NCBI RefSeq assembly: GCF_007556595.1
Contig: NZ_VJNB01000005.1
Location: forward strand, 1-64,000
DNA: 64,000 nucleotides
Reading direction: 5' to 3'
Origin: Tepidimonas alkaliphilus
Lineage (GTDB): Bacteria > Pseudomonadota > Gammaproteobacteria > Burkholderiales > Burkholderiaceae_C
Positions 1-8,709 of the stretch are shown piece by piece; within the stretch, counting starts at the first letter, position 1; the number at the start of each line of letters is the position of its first letter. A program made the translations under genes and the position numbers. The notes below the pieces were generated by a model. The model saw only the letters and a program-made list of their open reading frames with translations, searched no databases and had not been told where the DNA came from.

Positions 1-1
1 G

Positions 2-541
2 CCCGCCCCCTCGCCCCGGCCTCGCACCCAGGCTGCGACGAGCCAACCGACGCGGCCACCGGTCACCCCGACGGCGGCTGAGCCCAGCCAGGCCGCAGAG
101 CCCACGCCAGCGCCGACGCCGGTGGCTGAAGCGCTGCGGGATCCCGCTCCCACGTCGCCGCCCGCCCCCAGCGCGCCGGGCCCCAGCGCGGCGGCGGCTC
201 CCGTGGCGGCGCCCGCTGCGCCTGCCGTGGCCGCTGCGCCGCCTGCGCCACCGCCCAAGATTGAGCTGCCTTCGGCCAGCGCCGCCTACCTCAACAACCC
301 TCCGCCCGCCTACCCGGCGCTGTCGCGGCGGCTCGGCGAGCAAGGCCGCGTCGTGCTGCGGGTGCGCATCGAGCCGGACGGCACCGCCTCCGCGGCTGAA
401 ATCCGCACCTCCAGCGGCTATGAGCGGCTCGACAAGGCTGCCTTGGAAGCGGTGCTGCGCTGGCGTTACGTGCCCGGCAAGCGCGACGGCGTGCCCGAGG
501 CGATGTGGTTTTTGGTACCGATCCAATTCGTGTTGGAGTGA
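2..541 (+). CDS. tonB: Energy transducer TonB, C-terminal part (5' end outside window)
   Basis: The reading frame is open from the first complete codon of the window, so the N-terminus, including the expected membrane anchor, lies upstream. The visible part begins with a long Pro/Ala-rich stretch, the periplasm-spanning linker of TonB proteins. It ends in a TonB C-terminal domain: tandem 'YPALSRRLGEQG' and 'VVLRVRIEPDG' strands, then 'SSGYERLDKAALEAVLRWRYVPGKRDG', here read in pieces. TonB couples the inner-membrane proton gradient to TonB-dependent outer-membrane receptors, usually for iron complexes. exbB starts 78 bases downstream and exbD follows, so this is a tonB-exbB-exbD set. The family is clear; the receptor partner is unknown. 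Confidence 0.9.
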   Translation, partial: PAPSPRPRTQAATSQPTRPPVTPTAAEPSQAAEPTPAPTPVAEALRDPAPTSPPAPSAPGPSAAAAPVAAPAAPAVAAAPPAPPPKIELPSASAAYLNNPPPAYPALSRRLGEQGRVVLRVRIEPDGTASAAEIRTSSGYERLDKAALEAVLRWRYVPGKRDGVPEAMWFLVPIQFVLE

Positions 542-619
542 CGACGCCGCAACCCGCCGCGCCGCGGGGGCCGTCCCCCAAGCGAGCGTGTCTTTTCAAT
601 TTCAACCGGAGCTTCGAAG

Positions 620-1378
620 ATGGAAACCGTCCAACCTCCTGCCGCCTTCGGCCTGGCCCACCTGTGGGCGCAGGGCGACGGCGTCATCCGCACGATTGCC
701 GTGCTGCTGCTGATGATGTCGGTGCTGTCGTGGGTGCTGATCATCTTGAAGGCGCTGGATTTGCGCCGGCACCGCGCGCAGGCTCGACGCGTCGAGGCTT
801 TTTGGCATGCCAGCGATTTCGCCGACGGGCTGGATCGGCTCGGGCGCGAGCCCGACAACCCATTTCGCTTGCTGGCCCAACAGGGCCGAGACGCCGCCGC
901 GCACCTGCAGGGCCGCGACGACGTGGCCGCGCGCCCTCCGCAGCTGCACGATCAGCTGGACCTCAGCGACTGGGTGCAGCGCGCGCTGCGGCAGGCCATC
1001 GACGACTGCGTGGCGCGGCTGCAGGCCGGGCTTTGGCTGCTGGCCTCGGTGGGCTCCACTGCGCCGTTTGTGGGCCTGTTTGGCACGGTGTGGAGCATTT
1101 ATCATGCGCTGGTGGGCATCGGCGCCTCTGGCAACGCCGGGCTCGATCAGGTCGCCGGGCCCATCGGCGAGGCGCTGATCATGACCGCGCTGGGATTGGC
1201 GGTGGCCATCCCGGCGGTGCTCGGCTACAACGCGCTGGTGCGAGGGCACAAAGCGCTGGTGCACCAGCTCAACCGCTTCGCGCACGAGCTGCATGCCTAC
1301 TTTGTCACGGGAGCGCGGGTGGCGGCGCGCGCGCCAGCGCCGGCTGCTGACGCCCGTGTGCGGGCGCTGCGCGCCTGA
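620..1378 (+). CDS. exbB: ExbB, MotA/TolQ/ExbB-family proton channel
   Basis: This 252-residue inner-membrane protein would form, with ExbD, the proton channel that powers TonB. It has the family pattern: one membrane helix near residues 22-45, a long cytoplasmic loop, and two helices near 135-160 and 185-210. The conserved stretch 'LASVGSTAPFVGLFGTVWSIYHAL' lies around residues 135-158. The position between a TonB gene and an ExbD gene favours ExbB over TolQ. The ATG at 620 follows a GGAG-like site and gives a normal length. The C-terminal tail is Ala/Arg-rich, probably disordered. Confidence 0.93.
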   Translation: METVQPPAAFGLAHLWAQGDGVIRTIAVLLLMMSVLSWVLIILKALDLRRHRAQARRVEAFWHASDFADGLDRLGREPDNPFRLLAQQGRDAAAHLQGRDDVAARPPQLHDQLDLSDWVQRALRQAIDDCVARLQAGLWLLASVGSTAPFVGLFGTVWSIYHALVGIGASGNAGLDQVAGPIGEALIMTALGLAVAIPAVLGYNALVRGHKALVHQLNRFAHELHAYFVTGARVAARAPAPAADARVRALRA

Positions 1379-1423
1379 AGCGCTGCACGCAAGCCCTGAC
1401 CACAACTCCGTGGAGGCTCAACC

Positions 1424-1837
1424 ATGGCGATGCAAGTCAGTGACCACGACCAGGACGAACCGATGAGCGAAATCAACATGATCCCGCTGATCGACGTCAT
1501 GCTGGTGTTGCTGATCGTGTTCATGATCACCATCCCCGTGATGCAACACGCGGTGCAAGTCAAGTTGCCGCAAGCCAACGCCGAACCACTGCAGCCGCCC
1601 CCGCAGGCGGTGCGGTTGACGGTGTTGGCCGATGGCGGCTACCGCTGGAACGACGAAACGCTGCAAGAGGCTCAGCTGGAGCTGCGGTTGCAGCAAATCG
1701 GCGCACTGGATCCGCAACCCCCTCTGCACTTGCTGGCCGACCGCGACGTGCGCTATGAACGGGTGGCCAAGGTGCTGGCCGCGGCGCAGCAAGCCGGTGT
1801 GCAAGGGGTGGGGTTTGTCACCGAGCCGGCGCGGTGA
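1424..1837 (+). CDS. exbD: ExbD, biopolymer transport protein
   Basis: This 137-residue protein has a short cytoplasmic start, one membrane helix near residues 17-40 and a periplasmic domain. The helix carries the family Asp in 'NMIPLIDVMLVLLIVFMI', the residue thought to carry protons. The periplasmic part ends with the typical 'LLADRDVRYERVAKVLAAAQQAG' and 'VGFVTEPAR' segments. It lies 45 bases after exbB on the same strand and completes the TonB-ExbB-ExbD energy module. TolR is the close relative, but the TonB neighbour makes ExbD the better call. A GGAGG-like site precedes the ATG. Confidence 0.93.
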   Translation: MAMQVSDHDQDEPMSEINMIPLIDVMLVLLIVFMITIPVMQHAVQVKLPQANAEPLQPPPQAVRLTVLADGGYRWNDETLQEAQLELRLQQIGALDPQPPLHLLADRDVRYERVAKVLAAAQQAGVQGVGFVTEPAR

Positions 1838-1911
1838 ACTTTCGCCAGCCCACCGTATCCAAGTTGGCGTAACGAAGTTACACTTGCGCACCACACAGGA
1901 GGCCACTGACG

Positions 1912-2598
1912 ATGAGCTTTGACACCACCCTTCGCTCGGACACCTTGGTTGCGCGCCACGAGCGGCATCGCGTCCTGCGCAACACCTACGCTTTGCTGGC
2001 GCTGAGCCTGCTGCCCACAGTGTTGGGGGCCTGGATCGGCGTGGCCACTGGCGTCGCCGCCGCGTTGTCGGGCTGGGTCGGCCTGGTGGTGTTTCTGGCA
2101 GGCGCATTTGGCTTCATGTTTGCCATTGAGCGCTACAAACACTCCGGCGCCGGCGTGGCGCTGCTGCTGGGCTTCACCTTCTTCATGGGCCTGATGCTGT
2201 CGCGCCTGCTGGCAGCGGTGCTGGGCTTGGCCAACGGCGCGCAGCTGGTGATGACGGCGTTCGGCGGCACCGCGGCGGTGTTTCTTGTGATGGCCAACCT
2301 CTCCACGGTCATCAAGCGTGACCTGGAAGGGCTGTCCAAGTGGCTGTTTTTCGGCGCCATCGTGTTGCTGGTGGGCGGCATCATCAACGCGTTTGTCGGC
2401 AGCACGGCCTTCATGGCGGCGCTGTCGGTGATGGCCATCGGCATTTTCAGCGCTTTCTTGCTGGTGGATCTCAAGCGCATCGTGGATGGCGGCGAAACCA
2501 ACTACATCACCGCCACGCTGGCCTTGTATCTGAGCCTCTTCAACATCTTCCAAAGCTTGCTGGCGCTGCTGGGGATCTTCGGCGGCGAGCGCGAGTAA
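1912..2598 (+). CDS. Bax inhibitor-1/YccA family membrane protein
   Basis: The 228-residue protein is almost wholly hydrophobic, with about seven membrane segments. It has the family landmarks: a polar N-terminus, 'HRVLRNTYALLALSLLPT' as first helix, and near the C-terminus 'LVDLKRIVDGGETNYITATLALYLSLFNIFQSLL' (read in pieces), containing the conserved Asp residues linked to calcium leak in BI-1 proteins. Bacterial members such as YccA are also linked to modulating the FtsH protease. An AGGAGG site sits 9 bases before the ATG. It follows exbD by 74 bases but need not belong to that operon. A strong terminator follows the stop codon. The precise role is not shown by the sequence. Confidence 0.9.
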   Translation: MSFDTTLRSDTLVARHERHRVLRNTYALLALSLLPTVLGAWIGVATGVAAALSGWVGLVVFLAGAFGFMFAIERYKHSGAGVALLLGFTFFMGLMLSRLLAAVLGLANGAQLVMTAFGGTAAVFLVMANLSTVIKRDLEGLSKWLFFGAIVLLVGGIINAFVGSTAFMAALSVMAIGIFSAFLLVDLKRIVDGGETNYITATLALYLSLFNIFQSLLALLGIFGGERE

Positions 2599-2636
2599 GG
2601 CTGCGGCCAGCCGTCAAGGCAAGGCTTGAACGCCCT

Positions 2637-2661
2637 GCGCCCCCTCGATGGGGGCGCTTTT
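2637..2661 (+). terminator. Rho-independent terminator after the BI-1 family gene
   Basis: A perfect 8-bp stem (GCGCCCCC at 2637-2644 with GGGGGCGC at 2650-2657) closes a 5-base loop TCGAT and is followed by TTTT. It lies 38 bases after the stop codon at 2598 and would end the exb/BI-1 transcription unit. Confidence 0.85.
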
Positions 2662-2795
2662 GTTGGTGCGCCAGGTAGGCGCCAAGCGCCGACAGCCGCG
2701 AGCTACCCGATCGACTCCGCGTCGGCGAAGCGGGCCGTTTCGCATTTAGCGTAGGGTGTTGGGCCAAGCGCTCAACCCACGGCACAATTCGGATC

Positions 2796-3257
2796 ATGAC
2801 GTCTTTGCGCGCTCGCCACCCGGTGCTCCTGACCGTCGGCTTGGCGTTCTTCGTGTCATGGCCCTTGGCTGGCTGCGACATGCTGGGCATTGAAACGCCA
2901 GCCAAACAAGCCCAACGGCGCGAAGCCGAAGGCAAGGCCATCGGCGCCGCCTGCCGGCACACCCAACGCAGCCTGGAGGATTGTTACGCCAGCAACCCCA
3001 AAGCCTCCAAGGCCGCCATCTTTGCCGGCTGGCGCGAAATGGATGAATACATGCGCGAAAACAACATCCCGCCGGCTGCGCCGACGCTGCGCCAGGACGA
3101 GTCAGCGCAGCCGCGTGAGGAGGTGATCGAACCCACGCCCGGGTCGGCCAGCGCCGCCTCCGGCCCCACGCCCGGATCGGTCAATGGCAACGGCAGCGCC
3201 GCGCCCAACTCGGCCCCCGCGCCAACCGCCAACGCCCGCCCGCCTGCTAACCGCTAA
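2796..3257 (+). CDS. Small hypothetical lipoprotein
   Basis: This 153-residue protein has a signal peptide ending in a lipobox (LAGC, Cys near residue 27), so it should be a membrane-anchored lipoprotein. The middle has a short region with two further Cys residues ('[16 protein letters not shown]') and an aromatic '[15 protein letters not shown]' segment. The last third is a low-complexity Pro/Ser/Ala/Asn tail. Its 3' end overlaps the converging rlmD gene by 11 bases. Proteins of this layout occur in Burkholderiales, but I do not recognise a characterised family and give no function. Confidence 0.75.
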   Translation: MTSLRARHPVLLTVGLAFFVSWPLAGCDMLGIETPAKQAQRREAEGKAIGAACRHTQRSLEDCYASNPKASKAAIFAGWREMDEYMRENNIPPAAPTLRQDESAQPREEVIEPTPGSASAASGPTPGSVNGNGSAAPNSAPAPTANARPPANR

Positions 3258-4776
3258 CGCCCACCGGCTCGGGGTTATCAGGCCGGTCGAACACCGCCAC
3301 GCTTTCCACGTGGGCGGTGTGCGGGAACATGTTGACGACGCCGGCGGCGCGACAGACGTAGCCAGCCTGATGCACCAGCAGCCCGGCGTCGCGCGCCAGC
3401 GTCGCCGGGTTGCAGCTGACGTAGACGATGCGCCGCGGCGGCTGCCACGGCTGCCCGTCCGGCGTGCTTGGCGGCTCGCTACCCGCCAGCGCCGCCTGAT
3501 GCAGGTCGGCCAGCGCCTTGGCCAGCGCAAACGCCCCCTCGCGCGGCGGATCGACCAGCCAGCGCTGCGCCACACCGTCGGCCACCAGCTGCGCCGGCGT
3601 CATCGTGAACAGGTTGCGCGCCACGAACTCGGTCGGCGCCAGGCCCCCGCGGCGCGCCTGGTTGGCGGCCCAGTTGGCGCGCGCGCGCGCCACCAGCGCC
3701 TCGCTGCCTTCCACGCCCAGCACGCGGCCGGCCTGGGTGGCGATTGGCAGCGTGAAGTTGCCCAGTCCGCAGAACCAGTCGATCACGCGCTCGTCGCGCC
3801 GCGCCTGCAGCAGCCGCAGCGCGCGCGCCACCAGCACGCGGTTGATGTGTGGGTTGACCTGCGTGAAGTCGGTCGGGCGAAACGGCATCACGAGGTCAAA
3901 CTCCGGCAGCCGGTAGGTCAACGGCGGCGTGCCGTCGTCCTCGTCCAGCCGGTGCACGCTATCGGGGCCGGCCGGCTGCAGCCACCACTGCAGCGCCGCC
4001 TGCGGATGCGCGCGGGCGAACGCGCGCAGGCGGTCGCGGTCGGCGTCGGTGAGCGGCTCCAGGTGGCGCAGCACCAGCGCGGTCACACCCTCGCCGCAGG
4101 CCAGCTCGAGCTGCGGGCAGCGGTCGCGCGCCTGCAGCGCCATCACCAGCGCCCGCAGCGGCTTGAGCAGCGCCGACACGTGCGGCGGCAGCACCGCGCA
4201 GCTCGTCATGTCGGCCACGTAGCGGCTCTGGCGCTCGTGAAAGCCGATCAGCACCCCGCCCTTCTTCGGCACGTGGCGCACCGCCAGCCGCGCGCGCCAG
4301 CGGTAGCCCCACGCCGGGCCGGCGATCGGCGGCAGGATGCGCTGCGGCCGCACCTTGCCGAGGCGCCACAGGCTGTCCTCCAGCGCGCGCTGCTTGATCG
4401 CCACCTGCGCCAGCGCGTCGATGTGCTGCATGCGGCAGCCGCCGCAGGCGCCGGCGTGCAAGCCAAAGTGCGGGCAGCGCGGCGCCACCCGCAGCGCCGA
4501 AGGCCGGTGCACCTCGATGGCCTCGGCGGCCTCCCACTGCGGCTTGCGGCGCGTCACGCGCACCTGCACCCACTCGCCCGGCAGCGCGCCTTCGATGAAC
4601 ACCACCTTGCCGTCCGGGCGGCGCGCGATGCCGTGCGCCTCGAGATCGATGCCGTGCACCGGCAGCGCCTCCGGCGGCACGCCGGCCGGCCGCGACGGCA
4701 TCGGGGTCACGCAGACGTCGGCGGCAGCCAAGCCGGCCGCGCCGTCGGCGGCCACGTCGGGTTCCAGGTTGTCCAT
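3247..4776 (-). CDS. rlmD: 23S rRNA (uracil-1939-C5)-methyltransferase RlmD
   Basis: This 509-residue protein is a TrmA/RlmD-family RNA methyltransferase that adds a methyl group to U1939 of 23S rRNA. An N-terminal TRAM-like segment ('[17 protein letters not shown]') comes first. The Fe-S cluster cysteines follow in '[18 protein letters not shown]'. The SAM site '[14 protein letters not shown]' and the catalytic Cys in '[12 protein letters not shown]' lie near the C-terminus. The ATG overlaps the nlpD stop codon (TGATG), so it should be translationally coupled to nlpD. The order surE-pcm-nlpD-rlmD lacks the rpoS gene usual between the last two. Confidence 0.93.
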   Translation of the reverse strand: MDNLEPDVAADGAAGLAAADVCVTPMPSRPAGVPPEALPVHGIDLEAHGIARRPDGKVVFIEGALPGEWVQVRVTRRKPQWEAAEAIEVHRPSALRVAPRCPHFGLHAGACGGCRMQHIDALAQVAIKQRALEDSLWRLGKVRPQRILPPIAGPAWGYRWRARLAVRHVPKKGGVLIGFHERQSRYVADMTSCAVLPPHVSALLKPLRALVMALQARDRCPQLELACGEGVTALVLRHLEPLTDADRDRLRAFARAHPQAALQWWLQPAGPDSVHRLDEDDGTPPLTYRLPEFDLVMPFRPTDFTQVNPHINRVLVARALRLLQARRDERVIDWFCGLGNFTLPIATQAGRVLGVEGSEALVARARANWAANQARRGGLAPTEFVARNLFTMTPAQLVADGVAQRWLVDPPREGAFALAKALADLHQAALAGSEPPSTPDGQPWQPPRRIVYVSCNPATLARDAGLLVHQAGYVCRAAGVVNMFPHTAHVESVAVFDRPDNPEPVGVSG

Positions 4777-5726
4777 CAGCGGCTCGGCAGCAGGCTCAGC
4801 GGATCGACCGGCTTGCCCTGGCGGCGCACCTCGAAGTGCAGCTTGACGCGGTCGGCGTCACTGCTGCCCATCTCGGCGATCTTCTGCCCCTGGCGCACGG
4901 TCTGATCCTCGCGCACCAGCAGGCTCTGGTTGTGCGCGTAGGCCGTGAGGTAGGTGTTGTTGTGCTTGATGATGATGAGGTTGCCATAGCCGCGCAGGTC
5001 GGAGCCGGCATACACGACGCGACCGTCGGCGGCCGCCACCACCGGATCGCCAGCTTTTCCGCCGATGCCGATGCCTTTTTGCCGCACCTCGTCGAAATGA
5101 TAAAGGATCGGCCCTCGCGCAGGCCAAATCAGACTGATGGCATCGGCGGCCGGCGCTGGACTCGGCGGCGACGCCGGACGCGCGACGTTGGCAGGGGCGG
5201 CGGCCGCAGGCGGCAGCGGGGCCGGCGTCGCAGCGGGCGGCGCCGGCGGCTCTGACGGCAGCGGACGGGGTTGCACCGGCGCCGTGGTCACGGGCTGAGT
5301 GATCGCACCGCCAGCAGCCTGCGGCTCCCCCCCCGGCGGCGCCACCCGCAGCACCTGCCCGACCTCGATGCGGTCGGGGTTGGGCAAGTTGTTCCAAGCG
5401 GCCAAATCGCGCCAGCTCTGGCCGTGCTCCAGCCCGATGCGGTAGAGCGTGTCACCCGGGCGCACGGTGTAGTAGCCAGGCTTGCCGGCGTTGTCCTGCC
5501 CGGGCGGCGGCGCGACGGGCGCAGCCGGGGCAGGCGTCGCCCCGGCGGATGGCGAGGGCTGAGGCGCAGGGGCAGGCAACGGCGCGCTGGCCGTCGGCGT
5601 GACGCGCCGGTCTTCCACGGGCGCGCTGCGCGCAGGCGGGCGCGACGCCGCGCAACCCGCCGACAGCGCCACCACCGCCCCCCAAAGCACCCACATTTCG
5701 GCGCGGCGGGACAACAACCCATTCAT
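4776..5726 (-). CDS. nlpD: NlpD-like lipoprotein: LysM plus M23 peptidase domain
   Basis: The 316-residue product starts with a lipoprotein signal (SAGC, Cys near residue 25). A Pro/Ala-rich stretch follows, then a LysM peptidoglycan-binding domain near residues 85-130 ('[19 protein letters not shown]'), another Pro-rich linker, and an M23 (LytM) domain from about residue 195. In the LytM domain, '[27 protein letters not shown]' and '[14 protein letters not shown]' are visible. The usual metal-binding pattern looks incomplete, as in NlpD/EnvC proteins, which activate amidases rather than cut peptidoglycan. It lies in the conserved surE-pcm-nlpD order. Function is inferred from family and context. 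Confidence 0.9.
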   Translation of the reverse strand: MNGLLSRRAEMWVLWGAVVALSAGCAASRPPARSAPVEDRRVTPTASAPLPAPAPQPSPSAGATPAPAAPVAPPPGQDNAGKPGYYTVRPGDTLYRIGLEHGQSWRDLAAWNNLPNPDRIEVGQVLRVAPPGGEPQAAGGAITQPVTTAPVQPRPLPSEPPAPPAATPAPLPPAAAAPANVARPASPPSPAPAADAISLIWPARGPILYHFDEVRQKGIGIGGKAGDPVVAAADGRVVYAGSDLRGYGNLIIIKHNNTYLTAYAHNQSLLVREDQTVRQGQKIAEMGSSDADRVKLHFEVRRQGKPVDPLSLLPSR

Positions 5727-5756
5727 GGAAGCGTTCAGCTCCAGCTGTGATAGCGT

Positions 5757-6521
5757 TCAAACGACGCCCGATTGTAGAGGCACGAAGTGCACGCTTTCGA
5801 ACTCGTGCCGCTGCCACCCGCGGGCGGTGCGCTCCACCACCACCAGCCGCTGCTCGCCCGGCCGCACTTCGGCGGGCGCCACCAGCCGCCCGCCCACCTC
5901 CAGTTGCTCCAGCCAAGCCGCAGGCAGCTCCGCCCCGCCGGCGGCGGCGATGATGCCGGCGTAGGGCGCACCGGACGGATAGCCGCCGCAGCCATCCCCC
6001 AAGATCAGGTGCAGGTTGGCGATGCGCAGCGGACGCAGATGGTCGCGCGCGCGTTCGTGCAGCCCGCGGATGCGCTCGATCGAATACACCTCGCGGCACA
6101 GGCGCGCCAACAGCGCGGCTTGATAACCGCAGCCGGTGCCGATTTCCAGCACGCGCCCAAGCGGCAGCGCGCGCCCGGCGCACAGCAGCTCCAGCATGCG
6201 GCCCACAACGCTGGGCTTGGAGATGGTCTGACCCCAGCCGATCGGCAACGCCGTATCTTCATACGCCTGGGCCACCAAGGCGCTGTCCACAAAACGGTGC
6301 CGCTCAACTTGCGCCAGCGCGGCCAACACCGACTCATGCCGCAAACCCTGCTGACGCAGGCGCTGCACCAGGGCTTGGCGCACCCTGGCGGAATCCAACC
6401 CGACGCCCGCCGCCGGCGCAGCCGCCTGGCCAGCGACGGAACGCATGGGGAACGCTTGCAACCAAGCGGGTCGCGCGGGAAAGCGCGACGCCTTCGACCG
6501 AGGTCCGGATGGCGACGTCAC
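5757..6521 (-). CDS. pcm: Protein-L-isoaspartate O-methyltransferase
   Basis: The product (254 residues from the GTG at 6521) repairs damaged proteins by SAM-dependent methylation of isoaspartyl residues. The PCMT motifs are present: '[21 protein letters not shown]' with '[17 protein letters not shown]', then the SAM loop '[16 protein letters not shown]', and '[20 protein letters not shown]'. The GTG overlaps the surE TGA (GTGA), which argues for coupling and for this start. A later ATG at 6446 would also leave the catalytic core intact. About 50 extra N-terminal residues precede the PCMT core. Confidence 0.9.
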   Translation of the reverse strand: MTSPSGPRSKASRFPARPAWLQAFPMRSVAGQAAAPAAGVGLDSARVRQALVQRLRQQGLRHESVLAALAQVERHRFVDSALVAQAYEDTALPIGWGQTISKPSVVGRMLELLCAGRALPLGRVLEIGTGCGYQAALLARLCREVYSIERIRGLHERARDHLRPLRIANLHLILGDGCGGYPSGAPYAGIIAAAGGAELPAAWLEQLEVGGRLVAPAEVRPGEQRLVVVERTARGWQRHEFESVHFVPLQSGVV

Positions 6522-7357
6522 GGCCTGACCTGCCCGCCGGCCTTCAGCGCACCGGCTGCGCCGCCGACCGCGCCGCGCGCTTGCACGCTTAAAGCCGCCG
6601 CCGTCTGGGCCCAATAGGCCAGGCGCGCATGGTCGGTCAAATCCACTTGCAGCGGGGTGATGGAAACGTAGCCTTGCTGCGTGGCGTAAAAATCGGTGCC
6701 CTCGGCGTCGTCCTTGGCGGGGCCAGCCGCGCCGATCCAATACATGGTTTCGCCGCGCGGGTTGACCTGGGTGATCACCGGCTCGGCGGCGTGGCGCCGA
6801 CCCAAACGCGCCACTTTGAAGCCGCGAATCTGCGCGCGCGGCAGGCTTGGGATGTTGACATTAAGCAGCCACGGCTGCGGATGCGGCGCCGGCTCGCGCG
6901 CCGACGACAGCATCGGCTGCAACCCTTGAATCAACTCCACCGCCACGGCCACCGCGTCGTCCAGGTAAGCCCAGCCCTTTTCCGTCAGCGAAAACGCAAT
7001 GCCCGGCACCCCGAACAAGTAACCTTCCATGGCCGCGCCGACCGTGCCGGAGTAAATGGTGTCGTCGCCCATGTTGGCGCCGTTGTTGATGCCGGACACC
7101 ACCAAATCGGGGCGGTAGTCCAACAAACCGGTCAACGCGATGTGCACGCAGTCGGCTGGCGTGCCGTTGACGTAGCGCACGCGCGACGAAGCGCGGTGCA
7201 CATACAGCGGGGCGTTGAGGGTGAGCGCGTTGGATTTGGCGCTGTTGTTGTGCTCCGGCGCCACCACCTCAACGTCGGCAAACGCCGCCAAAGCCTGCGC
7301 CAGCGCCTGCAGCCCAGGAGCCTGGTAGCCGTCGTCGTTGGACAGCAAGATCCGCAT
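6518..7357 (-). CDS. surE: 5'/3'-nucleotidase SurE
   Basis: The 279-residue protein begins with the diagnostic '[20 protein letters not shown]', which carries the metal-binding Asp pair. Further family motifs are '[17 protein letters not shown]', '[15 protein letters not shown]' and '[25 protein letters not shown]'. SurE is a metal-dependent phosphatase acting on nucleoside monophosphates and short polyphosphate, linked to survival in stationary phase. The frame is open further upstream, but the ATG at 7357 matches the family start exactly. Its stop overlaps the pcm start, so surE leads a coupled surE-pcm block with nlpD and rlmD behind it. Confidence 0.96.
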   Translation of the reverse strand: MRILLSNDDGYQAPGLQALAQALAAFADVEVVAPEHNNSAKSNALTLNAPLYVHRASSRVRYVNGTPADCVHIALTGLLDYRPDLVVSGINNGANMGDDTIYSGTVGAAMEGYLFGVPGIAFSLTEKGWAYLDDAVAVAVELIQGLQPMLSSAREPAPHPQPWLLNVNIPSLPRAQIRGFKVARLGRRHAAEPVITQVNPRGETMYWIGAAGPAKDDAEGTDFYATQQGYVSITPLQVDLTDHARLAYWAQTAAALSVQARGAVGGAAGALKAGGQVRP

Positions 7358-7401
7358 GGCTTGGCATTGTAGAGGCGCCCCGGCGCCAGCCGCCCTGTCC
7401 C

Positions 7402-8505
7402 TCAGCCGCGCGCATCCCCCCAGCGCAACGGGCAACGGTCATCGCCGACGTAGGTGGCGCGGCCATACCGATCGACGCAGTAGCTCGGCGAGACGATCAT
7501 GTCCTGAAACAGCATGCCGGCGCCGATGCGGGTGTATTCAAACAGCACGCTGCGCTCTACGCGCGAGCCGGCGCGCAGGTGGCTGCCGTGGCCGATCCAG
7601 GCCGGGCCGACGATCGAGCAGCCCTCCTCCAGCCGCACGCTGGAGCCGATGTAGACCGGCCCGGTGACCTGCACGCGGTCGAAGTCGATGCGGGTGTTGA
7701 GCCCGACCCACACGCCTGGGCGCACCTCGGTGCCGGGCATGCGCAGGTCGGCGATCTCGCCGCTGAGCACGCGCTGCAGCACCGACCAGTAGTCGCTGAC
7801 GCGCCCGATGTCGATCCAGTGAAACGGCCGGCTCTGCGCGTAAAACGGCAAGCCGCGCTCCACCAGCAACGGAAACAGCTCGGCGCCGATGTCGAACACC
7901 CGCCCCGACGGCACCAGGTCCAGCACCGCCGGCTCGAAGATGTAGATGCCGGTGCTGGCCAGGTTCGAGCGCGCCTCCTCGGGCCGGGGCTTTTCCTGAA
8001 ACGACACCACGCGCCCGTCCTCATCGGCCACCACGATGCCGTAGTTGCCGACCTGTTCGCGCGGCACCGGCAGCGTCACCACGCTGGCCAGCGCCCCCTT
8101 GGCGCAGTGCTCCGCCAGCGCGGCGGAGATGTCCAGATCCACCAGCGCATCGCCGCACAGGACGATGGTGGTCTCGTCGAAGAAGCCGCTCATGTCCTGG
8201 ATGCGCTTCATGCCGCCCGCCGAGCCCAGCGGCCGCGGCAGGATGTCGCCGTGCTCGTAGGCGCCTTCGTACGAGTAGCCGATCTCCACGCCCCAGCGGC
8301 GCCCGTCGCGGAAGTATTGTTCGATCTTGTGGTGGTTCCAGGCCACGTTGACCATGATCTGGCGCACGCCGTGCGCCGCCAGCCGCTCCACCAAATACTC
8401 CATCACCGGCTTGTCCAGGATGGGGATCATCGGCTTGGGCAGGTCTTTGGTCAGCGGGCGCACGCGGGTGCCCTGCCCCGCGGCGAGGATCATGCCTTTG
8501 GCCAT
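7402..8505 (-). CDS. Sugar-phosphate nucleotidyltransferase with C-terminal left-handed beta-helix
   Basis: The 367-residue protein opens with the nucleotide-binding signature '[16 protein letters not shown]' followed by '[20 protein letters not shown]'. It continues with '[17 protein letters not shown]' and '[14 protein letters not shown]'. The last ~110 residues show hexapeptide-like repeats ('[14 protein letters not shown]', '[22 protein letters not shown]'). The layout matches GDP-mannose/glucose-1-phosphate nucleotidyltransferases that make activated sugars for surface polysaccharide. The sugar and nucleotide cannot be decided from sequence. The ATG at 8505 is preferred to a TTG 12 bases upstream because it directly precedes the family signature. 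Confidence 0.88.
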   Translation of the reverse strand: MAKGMILAAGQGTRVRPLTKDLPKPMIPILDKPVMEYLVERLAAHGVRQIMVNVAWNHHKIEQYFRDGRRWGVEIGYSYEGAYEHGDILPRPLGSAGGMKRIQDMSGFFDETTIVLCGDALVDLDISAALAEHCAKGALASVVTLPVPREQVGNYGIVVADEDGRVVSFQEKPRPEEARSNLASTGIYIFEPAVLDLVPSGRVFDIGAELFPLLVERGLPFYAQSRPFHWIDIGRVSDYWSVLQRVLSGEIADLRMPGTEVRPGVWVGLNTRIDFDRVQVTGPVYIGSSVRLEEGCSIVGPAWIGHGSHLRAGSRVERSVLFEYTRIGAGMLFQDMIVSPSYCVDRYGRATYVGDDRCPLRWGDARG

Positions 8506-8524
8506 GGCGCAGCTCAAAACGACA

Positions 8525-8556
8525 AACCCCCGCCGCTGCTTGAGACGACGGGGGTT
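8525..8556 (-). terminator. Terminator-like hairpin after tRNA-His
   Basis: An 8-bp stem (8525-8532 with 8549-8556, AACCCCCG/CGGGGGTT) lies just downstream of tRNA-His in the direction of tRNA transcription and is followed on the minus strand by a T-containing stretch ending in TTTT. It probably ends the tRNA transcript before the nucleotidyltransferase gene. Confidence 0.65.
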
Positions 8557-8572
8557 GCATCACCTGAACGGC

Positions 8573-8648
8573 TGGGGTGGCTGATGGGACTCGAACCCAC
8601 GACAACCAGAATCACAATCTGGGACTCTACCAACTGAGCTACAGCCAC
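8573..8648 (-). tRNA. tRNA-His (GTG)
   Basis: On the minus strand the sequence folds as a tRNA. The acceptor stem GTGGCTG (8642-8648) pairs with CAGCCAC (8577-8583). The D-arm reads AGCTCAGTTGGTAGAG. The anticodon loop TTGTGAT gives anticodon GTG, and the T-arm is GTGGGTTCGAGTCCCAT. The discriminator is C, a CCA end is encoded (8573-8575), and a G lies just before position 1 (from 8649). The C73 and G-1 are the special identity features of histidine tRNA. Confidence 0.97.
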
Positions 8649-8709
8649 CGCAGAAACCTGCATTATAACGGTTGCCGCAACTCTGCGCGGGTCTGATGCG
8701 GCAAAGAGG

